Part shown: in pieces, positions 21,253 to 33,064 of the stretch
Layout of the letters: the number at the start of each line of letters is the position of its first letter
How positions within the stretch are numbered: the first letter of the stretch is position 1
Source of the DNA: Whalleya microplaca
Taxonomy: Eukaryota; Ascomycota; Sordariomycetes; Xylariales; Xylariaceae
Direction of reading: 5' to 3'
Length of the DNA stretch: 64,000 nucleotides
Assembly: GCA_022497155.1 (NCBI GenBank)
Contig: MU385739.1
Location: 124,001-188,000, forward strand
Made by a program: the position numbers and the translations under genes
The notes under the pieces: generated by a model
Told to the model about the DNA's origin: nothing
Databases searched by the model: none
Seen by the model: the letters and a program-made list of their open reading frames with translations, nothing else

Positions 21253-21717
21253 TCACACACACTTGAAGTAGAAAAATGTCCCCAGCGCACTGGATCGCGG
21301 TATTGTCAGGAAACCCCAAAACCCACCAAATGCCTGGCGGTCGAGATTAGCAAACCCCGTGTATTCCCAACCCTCATCTTCGCCATTGTCCTTAAGAAAT
21401 ATCCGTAGCTTGATTTTCCCCGACTTGTGGGCTTCACCCGTTACCTCAAGCCGACCCATGTCGTTGCTCCCGCTTCCTAGAATGCGGACGGATTCACTGT
21501 TCTGGGATTTCGATATTGCTGCTTTCAAACTCAACATTGAATAACCTTTAGGATCTCGCCGCGGGCCTCCGTCATTATACAAATAACTCCCCTGCCAGAT
21601 ACCAGTTACCCAGTTGATCAGCTGCTCGAGTTGGTTGAATATAGGCTGCGCATCGCTACTATGTTCTGTGGCGCACAGTTCCTGATGCTCCTCCAACAAG
21701 GTCGTGACTCGTGACAC
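21253..21717 (-). pseudogene. Fragment of a fungal beta-barrel-like protein
   Basis: An open frame of 154 codons starts at GTG, not ATG, and no in-frame ATG precedes it before a stop. It is therefore a 5'-truncated remnant or the last exon of an unresolved gene. It contains the pattern G-I-W-x-G-x-Y, GSGSNDMGRLEVTGEAHKSG and W-E-Y-x-G with GGFWG near the end. This resembles the C-terminal sandwich domain found in many fungal F-box or ankyrin proteins. An upstream stretch in another frame (about 21800-21720) may be an earlier exon. No function is proposed. Confidence 0.4.
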
Positions 21718-22211
21718 TCGAGTATCCCGCCCGTCTCGCCGCGTCGATGGCCTTCATGTAGATCAGCCCCCCTCGTATACCCTTGCCTCCAAGATAGCCC
21801 AGTGTCAGGGCCCTTTGTTAGGCTTCATATATTTAGAGGCTGTTCGAAGAACAGCATTTTAGTTAGTTCTTCGTGCAGCAACTATGTTGTTTTGCTACCT
21901 CATACGCTCATCTCGTGACACCCAGCAGCTCGACGAGTGGCGTGTGCTCTTCGTCCATCGCCCTGCGCAGTGTTATGGCACAAGGATCAACTGGGTTAAG
22001 GTGTGCTCCGTGCGCATTACGTAATCAGTTTGGACCTCACACCTAATATGTATGATAGTTTTTCCTTCACCTGTTAGCTTAGATTTCCTTTCTTTTTCCT
22101 CCATCTTAGTATTCCACACAATACACAGGAATTAGGTCGCCAAGGCACCTTGACCCTTGTAACACGTGACAGCCTTAATATGTAACTATTGCTTAATGAA
22201 TGTTGTCTATC
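21718..22211. other. Intergenic region
   Basis: No gene recognised apart from the possible upstream exon of the preceding fragment near 21720-21800. Confidence 0.45.
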
Positions 22212-23206
22212 TTAGCTATCCTTGACTTGCATTAAGCTCCCTTTAACCTTAAGCAACGTCGGTTCAGTAGGCTTATATAAAGACCGGTCATCCCCAATCA
22301 CTGACCAGAATTCCTCCACTATCTCCCTCTGGCCATAAGGGGCTGCTCTCACAGCTAGGTACCTACGATTATCGACTGCGGGGTGCCAATTGCCTGGATG
22401 GCCGTCCACAACAATGCCTCCGACTTCTAGCAAAATACACCAAGCAGCGGCAACATCCCACGGCCAGCAACCACACTCCCAAAAGATATCTTGCTGGCCA
22501 GCCGCTATTCTGCATATAGCTAACGCTGCAGATCCAGAAAATCGAAGTGAGTTGACAAATTTCCCGCCAGTTTTCACAGTTCGTGCAAGGGTGGTGAAAA
22601 CCTTCAAGTTCAGTTCGAAGTTGGGGCCCTCTCGATCGCTACCCCATTCAAGCCCGATGCACGCGTGCTGCAGACCCCGCAGTGGCGTTGAAGAAAGTGG
22701 CAGCTTTTGCATTTCACCTCCAGCCCGTTGTGTGTAGGCACCACATCCTTTCACTGCACTCCAAAGCTCGTCTTGAAAAGGGTTGTATACCACCCCTATT
22801 GTAGGTAGCCTGTTAACTACCAGGGCAATAGAGATGCACACGTCTGGGAATCGGTGAATGAAATTTGACGTTCCATCGATGGGGTCCACCACGAATGTTG
22901 GTATATCAGTGATGGTCAAGTCATTCTTGTAGGTCTCTTCGCCAACAAACGCCACTGAAGGATGCCTGTGTTGCAGTCGTTGGCTGATCAAGGCTTCCAC
23001 AGCTTTGTCCGTTTCCGTCACAATATCAGTACCTGTCCATATGGCTTAGTGTATGATAGCTTGAATGTGGATTTAGAATATCACTGACTATTCTTCTTAC
23101 ACGCATGGCCAGTGGCTGATGGATGCGCTGAAAGGATAACATTGCCCGCCTCTCTTATGACTTCTACTAAACTGCAAAGGACGTTTTCTAAATCGAGGTC
23201 ATACAT
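22212..23206 (-). CDS. Inositol monophosphatase family protein
   Basis: Mg-dependent sugar/inositol phosphate phosphatase. Exons 23206-23101 and 23032-22212 join in phase (GTAAGA..CAG) to give 308 aa. The metal-binding motifs are all visible: GEET (first Glu), DPIDGTSNF, and WDVAAAWCILLEVGG. The exon junction creates TDIVTETDKAVE, the conserved segment leading to the GEET site. Most likely myo-inositol-1-phosphatase (phosphatidylinositol precursor synthesis). The QutG/qa-X type enzymes of quinate clusters share the fold, but no quinate genes lie nearby. It appears intact. Confidence 0.9.
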
Positions 23207-23577
23207 GATGCTGTGTGTTGAAGAACAACCGATAAGAGGGAACTTGAGAATACTACACTCAACATTATATGGTCCTCAGGAAAGGACAACTTACCCTTTT
23301 ACCTTGTAGCACAGACTGTTAAAACGCCACCTTCGCTACCACCTTCCTCTCTGAGCTAACAGACTACTTCGTAGTCATATCATATCTCAAATGCACATAG
23401 TTACATGGAGGCGCCCTTTTTGTCCAATAGAGATATTCGGGTTGCGGTGGCTTAAGCCAAGTTGTTTTAATAACTCCGGTATCATATCATGGGAGCAGAA
23501 CTCAGTGTAGATGAGACTCATTTTCTTTCTCTGTTTTTCGCAAAATATTTTCTATTCTCAACGAGTACCTACAATAT

Positions 23578-25327
23578 GAGTCTGTACGAGACCGTTCGCT
23601 TGACTTCCGAAAATGGGCTATCTTTTCGTCTCATTGATGTTACCTTCGGAAGGGATGAGACAGGGATCCCGTTTTGTGGTACCCTCAAAACCTACGCCCT
23701 ATGTGATGCTCCGCTATACGAGGCTTTGTCCTACACATGGGGTACTGCCCCCAGGTCACTGCCTATTCTGCTGAACGAGCAAGAATGCTACATCTCGCCA
23801 ACCTTACAGAAAGCATTAGTTCAATTGTTAAAGCAAGATGGCAACAGCAGCAGGCCAATTTCGAGGAGGTTGTGGATAGATGCCATTTGTATCAACCAAA
23901 ATGATGACGCAGAAAAGTCAACGCAGGTATCGCAGATGAAAGAAATCTACGCCCAAGCATGCAGAGTTCTAGTCTGGCTAGGCCCTGGAGATGATAAAAG
24001 CCTTTTAGCTCTTGATACTCTCTCAAGATTTGCAACGGACGATGGAACTACAAATGGTAGCAAGACATACAACCAGCTCGCTAGTAATAGGCCTGAGAGG
24101 ATCTCAGCGCTACAGCAGATGGTCCAAAAGGCCTGGTTCTCTCGTGTGTGGGTTATCCAAGAGGTCGTAGTTGCTCGAGAAGTTCATGTTCACTGTGGTC
24201 ACGTCATGGTCAACTGGGACGTTGTCAATACCGGCATCAAACGAGCGACGGGCTCCGGCTATTACCCATTCTCTTCACAAGTTTATGACATTACGACCAT
24301 AGGCAAGTGGAGGAAGAAATTCCATCAGCAGAATGACCTTATTTTGAGAGACGAGGCTCTAGATTTGAACATCACGATCATGTCTGCGGGCGAAAAGGGA
24401 GCAACTGACTTACGAGATAAGGTATACGCCATCCGTGGAATTGCTAGTAATGGCTTCGCGAAAGGAATTACGGTGGACTATCAATGTCCTACCGAAAGGG
24501 TGTACATTGACTGTGCCAAACATCTCCTTCGAATGCGCCAGGACCTTCGTGTTCTCTCTTTGGTTCGTCAATGTCACAAGAAGGAATTTGTTGATCCACT
24601 GCCGACATGGGTGCCGAACTGGAATCGCGGAATTAGTGGAGGCGTGTTTAACAGATACTACCGTTTCCTACCTGAAAAGTTATTTCGAGCAGCCCATACT
24701 ACGCGATCAAAAGTCCTCGTTTCGAGCGAAACGGACGACATCACTGTCAGCGGCATCCGTCTCGACCGGATTCAGGTAATTTTCAAAATTGAAACTCTCT
24801 TACGTGAGCCCCAGAAAACTGCTATGTCCTTTTCGAAGCAACTGTTATGTAAACTGGCTCCAAAGCTAACGCCTTCGATACATTACTTGAACACATCTGA
24901 GCCAACATGGATGGCACTTTTCCGCACTCTGACCGCGGATCGCACTGCACTATCCCCGAGGATCAACGATACTTATCGATCGAAATATTTCTCTAACCTG
25001 AAGTCACAAAACAGAACTTTGGATGATGATGATTCGCCAATCCTGAAAAGTGCTTGGGATCAATTGGCTGCGTGGCCAGAAAGCAGTTTTAATGGGAAAG
25101 TTCTGTTCCTCACTAACGATGGTTTTCTCGGATTAACAGAAGATGGTTGTCAGGTTGGTGATATCGTCTGCATCTTTTTGGGGGGCGAAGTCCCTTTTGT
25201 TATCCGCGAAGATCCTCATCATGGGCCTTCTAGTTTCCATGGCGAGGCGTATGTCCATGGTGTTATGGACGGTGAAGTATTAACCGCAAATCCATTAAAG
25301 GATATTGAACACTTTAGGATTAAATAA
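23578..25327 (+). CDS. HET-domain protein (heterokaryon incompatibility type)
   Basis: Single exon of 582 aa from ATG at 23578. An in-frame ATG at 23489 would add a hydrophobic 30-residue leader, but the typical MSLYETVRL-like start is at 23578. HET-domain landmarks follow in order: YEALSYTWG, RRLWIDAICINQNDDAEKS, QMKEIYAQACRVLVWLGP, and WFSRVWVIQEVVVA. The C-terminal half has GVMDGE near the end, common in this class. HET proteins trigger cell death upon non-self fusion in studied fungi; most paralogues have no assigned partner. It is divergent from the IMPase gene and appears intact. Confidence 0.9.
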
Positions 25328-25705
25328 TTTCTTATTTAGGTTATACATTTTTCACGATGTAGATGTATAACGGCAAATGTTTACAGGTGAAACGGGTAAC
25401 ACTCAATGCTAATTAGATACTAGCAATAGCACCACATACAGATCCACTTCCGTTACCTTGAATTAGATAATCGTGAGCGTAGTTACTGTTGGGGTACTCA
25501 ATTGCCTCTTCATGGTTGTATTCGGCCGAGCCAATCAATATTTAACCAAATTTGTGCTTGTTGCAACAATCCGCTTCCGTCAATATTCCATGACCCCGCT
25601 TTGAAGAAATACTATACACCTCCAACGTATTTCTTGCACTGCCTAAGCCACCACGGCTTTTCAATATTTTCAATAAATACCTTCGTTCGCTGTATAAATC
25701 TCGAA
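25328..25705. other. Short intergenic region
   Basis: The frame of the next gene is open upstream to 25502 with another ATG, but nothing conserved is seen there. Confidence 0.5.
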
Positions 25706-26626
25706 ATGGGGCTAATCGACTTTATTGACCAACACATTGCTGATGCTCAAGGTGAGCCCGTGAAGATACAAGAATTGTGTGAATCAGAGAGGCAAAACAG
25801 GAATGAAGATAATAGAGAGCGACTACTCAGTCCCAGTTTCGCAGGCATGAGAGTGGACAGCATACTGGTGAAGATTCTGGAAATGCCAGATTATCTGGAT
25901 CCTAGAAACAACCTCTGCATTTGGGCTAGACCAACGAAACTAATGGCTCACGCCATCTGTAAGATCCAGGACCAACTGAAAACACTAGCACCACGTATGT
26001 CGCTCTCGTCTTAATGGCTTTCTTTTCCTTAGGCATAAACTCCTAACATAAACATTACGAGGCTAGACGTGTGGACAACTCCTGTGTCATCCCTGCACAT
26101 GACAGTTCTAGAAATCGCACACTCCCAAACACCCACTGACATCGAATCAACTATAAACCAGTTGCAGCCATGCCTACCATATCTAACCAACGTGGGCAAG
26201 CATCCTGTAATCCTTGGAAAGCCACAACTGAGCTATGATGAAGGATCAGTCTCGGTCACATTCGTTCCCGTTGGAACAACGAGGCGCACATATTTACACC
26301 TGCGACGGGACTTAGCCAGGGTATGCCAGCGGAATGGTGTCGAAGTATCGTCTCGTTATTTCACTACATCAAGCCACATAACGATTGCTCGATTTCTGAC
26401 TACCCAGGACTTGAGAGGTACGCAGGCAAGAGAAGACTGGATACGGAAGATCAATGACCTTAACCAGTGGTTAAAACACATGTATTGGCCACTTGAAAGC
26501 GAACGGATGACCAAAAACGTTGGAGAATGGATTCTGGGTGCTGAATCTGGGTTGGAAATAAGGATTGGGAGATTATGGTACGGAGGTGGTGAATCTATTT
26601 TGATTGGCGAGCCTATAGAATTCTGA
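25706..26626 (+). CDS. 2H phosphoesterase (RNA ligase/cyclic phosphodiesterase-like)
   Basis: Exons 25706-25994 and 26067-26626, joined by a GTATGT..TAG intron, give 282 aa. Two H-x-T motifs define the 2H superfamily: His107-Met-Thr in SSLHMTVLE and His200-Ile-Thr in SSHITIARF. They are about 93 residues apart, as expected for the two-lobed fold. Members hydrolyse cyclic nucleotide or 2',3'-cyclic phosphate ends or act in RNA repair. The substrate cannot be told from sequence. The C-terminus after the second motif is Trp-rich with GEWILG. A longer start at 25502 is possible but carries only a poorly structured leader. Confidence 0.8.
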
Positions 26627-29600
26627 ACAATCACGAGGGATATAAAATGTAATGTTGGAATCGTCGTACGCAACTCTGTATCTTAGGGGGATGACTAATC
26701 TACCTTTAGCACGGGCATAGTTTTACCACTTAACTTGTACGATATTTCCCTCACTTTATTTCTTAGAGAGATAAATTAATCGAATACTATAACCCAAAAA
26801 CCGCATCGTTGATACGGTAGCTATAACGTACGATTGTATATATCATGGCAATTAAGTTATTTAACATGTAAATTACTTTATGAATGTTAATTTACATGCT
26901 TTAAACGTTTATATAAAGGTAAAAAAGCTAGGCATCGGAGAAGGACAAAGTAGATGAGACGTTTAAGAGACTAGTATTAGAGCCGTTGCATAAGTTGGCA
27001 ATGGCCCACTCCTAAGGTTATCAATCCCTACATCTATCTATCATTCACCGTCTAAAGGTAAATTTATTGTATTATTAGCGCCTGTCTTCCATATAACTAA
27101 TAGGGGCCCCTATTAACAACGATCGAGCCAGATGTTGACAAATTGTCACGATAGGGGTAGTTGTTAATTATTCCTATTAATATGAAGCTCAGGTAGATAA
27201 CTGTTCTGAGTACTCTGCATTTAAATAAGGTCTCCTCGCACACTAGGAGAAGATCACTTAGACAGTTATAACACTCAATTGATTAGGTAGCCACGATCAT
27301 GACAGCACTCAAATGACGATTGCACACACAATAACTATGATACAGATCAAAGGTCATGTGGGACAGCTAGATCGCGTGTAGCATAAAACACCATATTATA
27401 TTGGGCCCCAAGCCCTTCCTTACCCTGTTTTCGATACGCATCTGCTATCGTATACGTACTCGCTGCCGGCTTTTCAGAGCTCCAATGACTTAGCGACTAT
27501 TGTCAGAATAAAAAGGATTCAGACTAGCAAGTTATCTGGTATATCGATAGGAGAGTGAAAACCTAGCTTTTAAGTATAAGCAGGCCATCTTACCAATTTG
27601 ATAATTCAAGGATTTCCTGTGCCAGAGGCTTCGGGTTGGACCGGGATTTCAAAGGCTGTCACAATATTTAAGTTCGTACCTTGTGACAAGAACGTGGTTC
27701 CGGTATGCCGATAAAACAGAAGCTTTACTCGGGAGGCTTTAAATGCAAAGACGCGTTAGCCCTAGGCTGGAAACTCTGCACAATGGTATTAAGGATACGC
27801 TTGGTGAGGCATGTGGGCAGTTGTGGCCAAGGCTTCGATGGTGGTCCAGCTTGTGTTTTGGTAGACAGTCGATCTCGAGTGCCGCAAACTCTGTTCGGTT
27901 GACCGGGGAAGCTTCTGTATCGAAACCTCCTTAGAGAGGGATCAAGGTATGGTGATCGGTGGTATATTAAAAGATGATGGAGAGGTCAATCTGGGCTCTC
28001 CCACTAAAATCACTTAAGTAGTCCCAGTGTGCTATCGCACCTTCCAAACTGTATACCTGCCCAGCACTTAGGAGACTAGAAATTTTATACAACCATATGA
28101 TTGTCACGCAGATTCGATCCAATCGCAAGACTGTCCCCACTGAGATGTTTCTGTTTCGGAGATAGCTCTTAAGTCCGATATAAGAAAGGAACTGGAACGC
28201 TCTGATGAAATAAAAAGCTCTCGCACTAGGTAACAACAATTGCCTTGTCGTAATGGTATGGGTAAAAGGGTAGAAATGTCATCATTTAAAACAGAATCAT
28301 ACTAACCGTCTTCCGGGTTTCCGGATTTCTTTCGTCAACTTGACATCGACGTTGGGCCTCTTAATGGCACGATGTTTATAAGAAATACAACTTCAGTCTG
28401 GGCGAAGCCGGAACTAATGTATACGATAATCATAGAAGATCGGGATACTTTGTTGGAATGCCTTCGATTATCCAAATAACCTTGAATCTCTATCAGGGTA
28501 GCAATATAGGAAATACATACTTAAGTATGGAGGAAAGTCTATCGTGCCAGTAATTGGGAGCCGCCATGACGTAGTCTTGGTGATAGAGTTTAACCGAAAC
28601 CCCTAAAATTCACCTCGCGCCGTCTAATATTCGCCTTACTTGAGCTAAGATGAAAGGTCTGACGAATGATCTGATCTAAGTGTGCGAAGGGTTCTGCTGT
28701 TCCAGGTGCATCCCTAGTAGCTGCAGCTCTCGTTCTGTACGTTCTGTGCACGCATGGGGAAGCTATGTACATATCAGGATAAGACTGATCTCGACACTAT
28801 TTGGTAGTATCTGCAGGAAAACGGGGCGTATCCTGATCCCCATAGTTAGACGGCCCGTGTGACTTAGCTCTCCACTTTATGGATCCTTTGAAGGACTTGG
28901 AGGAGTTCAAAGAGAACATCGTGCTCTAGCAAGGTCGTAAGGCGTCGAAGCATCACTCAGATCGCGCTCATCATTAAGATCGCCCAGGACTTGTCCAAGT
29001 GCGTGGAAAATCTAGGCGAGGAAAACCTAGGCGCAAATTAACAAGGTAATGAGGCTGACTACGTTATACTTACTATGAAACCTGCTTCTGTATGGACCTA
29101 AACAATGTTAGTCCTCGATGTGTATAAGGAACGCTGAATTGGTTCTGGGTCTTGAAGAAGTATGTCCAGATACCAGGTCATGATGACCCAGACCCTGGAT
29201 GGACTCGTTGATGCCGTGCTTCCGAAGCTTTGCGGGCCAGACGCTCTCATCAATTTTGCGATCCAGGTTACCCATAGTAGTTCCTCTCTCATGCATTATT
29301 GCTCGACGATTCTATACTCCTATGACTACCATCCTTCTTTGATTGGAAGAAAGAACCATGGTTGGCTTGAAGGGGGTACTAGACATACAACTAGGACGTA
29401 GAAGATACTATTGTGAATAGAGGGGAGATGGTATACCACATTAGGCCATCCTGAAGATTTATAGATCAACACGCATGGGCCTCATGTGTGCATCGATACA
29501 CGTAGGCAAATGTACCAGCCAACCTTGAAACATAACGAAACTGTAGCTACGAAACATACTTAGCCTTGCATTAGATGACACAGGGGATCTCCAATTTCTC

Positions 29601-30667
29601 ATCGAATGAACAGGTTGTTCATGCTGCCATGCATGGATGGAGCAAAGAGTGAGGTAACGGTCAGTCAGCCAGTAAGCTATAAAACCCACACAGCCTCCTG
29701 TTTCCGGGAAAATACTAACTACAATTTAGGTGTTTTAATGATAATACCGGTGCATCAGTGCTTACAAGTGATATTCATCGGCTTGAAAGCGGTCAACCTT
29801 GATGTCCTAAATTCTATCCGTTGGTCCTAAGGGCAATGTACCTACATGCTCTTACCATCTATACGAGATAGAGCCAATAGAAAAGTCTACAGGTCTGGAC
29901 GTCGCTTTACCTTATTGAATGTGCACCTAGGCATAGGGGTAGATGAAGCCTCGGATTTCTTTTACCATCGTCAAATATAATGATTATTGAACCCTTTCTA
30001 CTGCTTTTCGTGGCATCTCCGCTGACAATTATGAGTTTGGCTAAGCGTGTACCTAAATTTGGTGAGCTACGGTTCAGGGCCAAAGGGGTGGCCATCAAGG
30101 TACCCGCCCGGGTCTACAGGTGGGCGTGGCTTGGCACCGCATCATAGGTCCGCAGGACCGCAGCGGACCAATCAGGTGCACGATATAAAGAATGACTGCG
30201 GCTTCCCGCCGAGTTTGCATTGTACGTACATGGGTAACTGTAGTACATATGTACATGTACTTGTTCCCATCCGCTTTCAGTTTATCAGTCGCCTTACTTT
30301 ACCTCCTACACGTATTGTATTGTAAATCTGCCTCTTTGCAACATCGGCGTAAAACATTGTCGTCTCTGATATTCATCTATTCTTCACATTCGCCTTCACT
30401 TCCTGTATAACTCTCTGGGCTGGTTTTGTGTCTTTGTCCGTTAGTAGCCGAAAGCATTGTACCTCTCAAAGCCTCAACACAATAAAATCTACCCTCCCAC
30501 GTGTTACTTCATTATTGCGAAGCTTCGATCGACATCATTGGGGCATACCACAACCGAGAATCGAGTCCATGTTCCCCTGATCTGTTTTCCTTACACTGCG
30601 ACGGGAGGGGGCGACTGCAGGCACAAGGCTACCACAGCCTGCGAAATCTAGGTCAATCGAGCCCATC
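26627..30667. other. 4-kb gene desert with transposon relics
   Basis: No frame has recognisable family features, although short open frames abound on both strands. It contains repeat copy B (27144-27332). From about 28.8 to 29.3 kb there are pieces with coding-like composition broken by stops, suggesting an old decayed gene. The last 500 bases would hold the zinc transporter promoter. Confidence 0.5.
27144..27332 (-). repeat. Dispersed repeat family, copy B
   Basis: The reverse complement aligns with copy A over its whole length: TATCATAGTTATTGTGTGTG at one end, CAACTACCCCTATCGTGAC at the other. Immediately left of it (27130-27144) is TGTTGACAAATTGTC, which resembles an LTR terminus. Confidence 0.65.
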
Positions 30668-32313
30668 ATGAACGTCGCCGACATTGACAATGATACGAGG
30701 GGGTGGATCATGTGCTTGGTGAGCGGTATTGGTGGGTTACCTCTACCACATGAGGTATGCGACCTCTAACTAAACTCTTGTAGCATGCGTGATAGGATCC
30801 GCTATCATCTGCGTCGATGTATTCGTACGGCTATTGCCCGGGGCAAAGGACTTTCGAATACAGGACAGCAACACATTCCTGGCCTGCTCGCTAAGCCTGA
30901 GTTTTGGTGTTATGGTGAGACAAACCGGTCATCTTATCTTAGTCCCGATGAGAACGTAGCACTGACCTTGTGAACTAGCTGTTCATGTCATTATACAGCA
31001 TGTTGCCAGAGGCGAAGGACTATCTTAAGAAGGGCGGCTTCTCGGATCAGACAGCAGGGTTCCTTCTGATGGGATGTTTTGTGGCTGGCTTCGTCGGTAT
31101 ACAGATACTATCAAGGCTGTTTCACCAGCTACTGCCTTCTCATGTGGTCGATTGTGACCATAGCCATGACGAACATACTTTGGACAGCCACTGCCAACCC
31201 GACGGGCATACGCGCAAACAATCGTCTCGTGCTCGAAGTACCGATAGACATCCCCACCATATCGAATCCCATGCAAACGGATCAAAGTCGCTTGTGGGCG
31301 AGAATGGACACGCTAGTGAGTCTACGCCGTTGCTACCTGCAGAGGGTCCGAACGGGTCGCAGCGAGCCCAGACGCTCCGAAGGGCAGAGACTACCAGTCC
31401 CGAGCGTCTTCCTCATGCGCATACTATGCGCGTAAATCGAAGCCGCGCTGCAACTTCAGAAAGACGACCTTCGATGATACAGGTACAGAAGAGGGTCATG
31501 TCTTTTGTGAGAGACACGAAGTCGAACTGCGACGAGGCTGGTCCTTGCTATGGATACTCAGATCCATGTGGTCAAGAGTGTTTCAAACACCTTACGAGTC
31601 GATCTATTGTTTCTCGAGCGCCGACTTTCCTCCGTACCACCACCGGGATTGTTGATCCATATATGGAGAGAGTAGATGAGGACGAAGATCATGATGACTC
31701 ATCTCTAGTCAGTCCTAGACATCTAAGGAGCCGGGCGCAATCGCATGAGCCCCACCACGTCGACGACGATGCATGTCTCTCCGATGATTCAGAGGATCTC
31801 GAGGCCCAACATCATCACCACGTCGCCGAGAATGCCTTTCTATCCATCGGCCTCCAAACGTCTGTTGCGATTGCTCTACACAAATTCCCAGAGGGCTTCA
31901 TCACCTACGCCACGAATCATGCAAACCCATCGCTCGGCTTCAACGTCTTTCTAGCCCTCTTTGTACATAACATCTCGGAAGGATTCGCCCTTGCCCTCCC
32001 TCTGTACATGGCGTTACACAGCCGACTACGAGCCATGCTCTGGGCCTCTCTCCTAGGCGGCCTGAGCCAACCGTTCGGAGCCGCCATCGCGGTGCTCTGG
32101 TTCAAGCTCGCGCAGCACACGCACATGGCGCCCGACGCGGTGGCGTACGGATGTCTGTTCGCCGCCACGGCCGGCATCATGGCCAGCGTGGCGCTGCAGC
32201 TGTTCGTCGAGAGCCTGAGCCTCAACCACAACCAGAACCTGAGCATCCTGTTCGGGTTCCTGGGCATGACGCTGCTGGGGATCAGCAACGCCTTCACCGC
32301 CCACGCGCATTGA
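30668..32313 (+). CDS. ZIP-family zinc transporter
   Basis: Exons 30668-30725, 30784-30914 and 30979-32313 join in phase to give 507 aa. N-terminal TMs run through ACVIGSAIICVDVFV and SLSFGVMLFMSLYSM. A long hydrophilic loop (about residues 110-340) contains His/Asp-rich clusters (CDHSHDEH, AQHHHHVAEN) that probably bind metal. The C-terminal ZIP core shows the TM4 signature ALHKFPEGF and TM5 FVHNISEGFALALPL, with paired His/Glu metal ligands. Layout and long loop resemble the vacuolar exporter Zrt3 of yeast more than plasma-membrane Zrt1/2, so export of stored zinc to the cytosol is the likely role (inference). No zinc-response element was confidently recognised upstream. Confidence 0.9.
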
Positions 32314-33064
32314 GAGAAGAAGAGATTGCACGCGTCACACATTTCACTTAGCACTGGTCTAGCTCTGTCTTACTGCGCATACATAGTTCGAGGAGAAACG
32401 GCGTTTTGAATGAAACAATACTCGAATAGTTAGTGGGGTGGCATCATCGCGGTCGGCGTCCTTGGCGGTCTTTTCTCGTGGATACGATTGCGATTCGGTA
32501 TAGTACGATGCGATACGATACTTGCGGAGATGGAAGGAAGAAGAAACATGCAGTTTGCCTGATTGTACGCTACGCGGAGGAGGTAGGACTACTCGCTCGC
32601 GGAATCCGAACATTAACGGCTTAATATGTCTTAGCTGAGAAGCAGAAATGAGCATTCTCATCTGGCGTGGTGGCATTGCGTGTTGAATGGGATTATCCAA
32701 CACGCGATTGGGCATGGATGAACATAGAATCTTTGAATGAAAAAATTAACATCGTTCACTCTGGATTGCTTCTGTGATAAATAGATAAATATATATCGAG
32801 CCGTATTATGGACATTGGTCGAACACTTGCCAAACTGTTCGGCGTGGCTCTCCTTATATAAGTGGGCACGAGGTAAGTGTAACTGTCTTGTCCATGGCCA
32901 TATACAACGTCATTATGTACTTGATTCATATGATCATTATTCGACTTCATTATCTTCCACTAAACCCCGAACTCCACGGGAGACACGGCCAACATCTCCG
33001 TAGTCATTACTTCGTCTCCTCGTCCCTATCCCTGACCTCGTCCTGGTTGAAATAGACACCTCAG
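32314..33064. other. Convergent intergenic region
   Basis: Lies between the 3' ends of the zinc transporter (+) and Pex8 (-). No gene seen. Confidence 0.6.
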
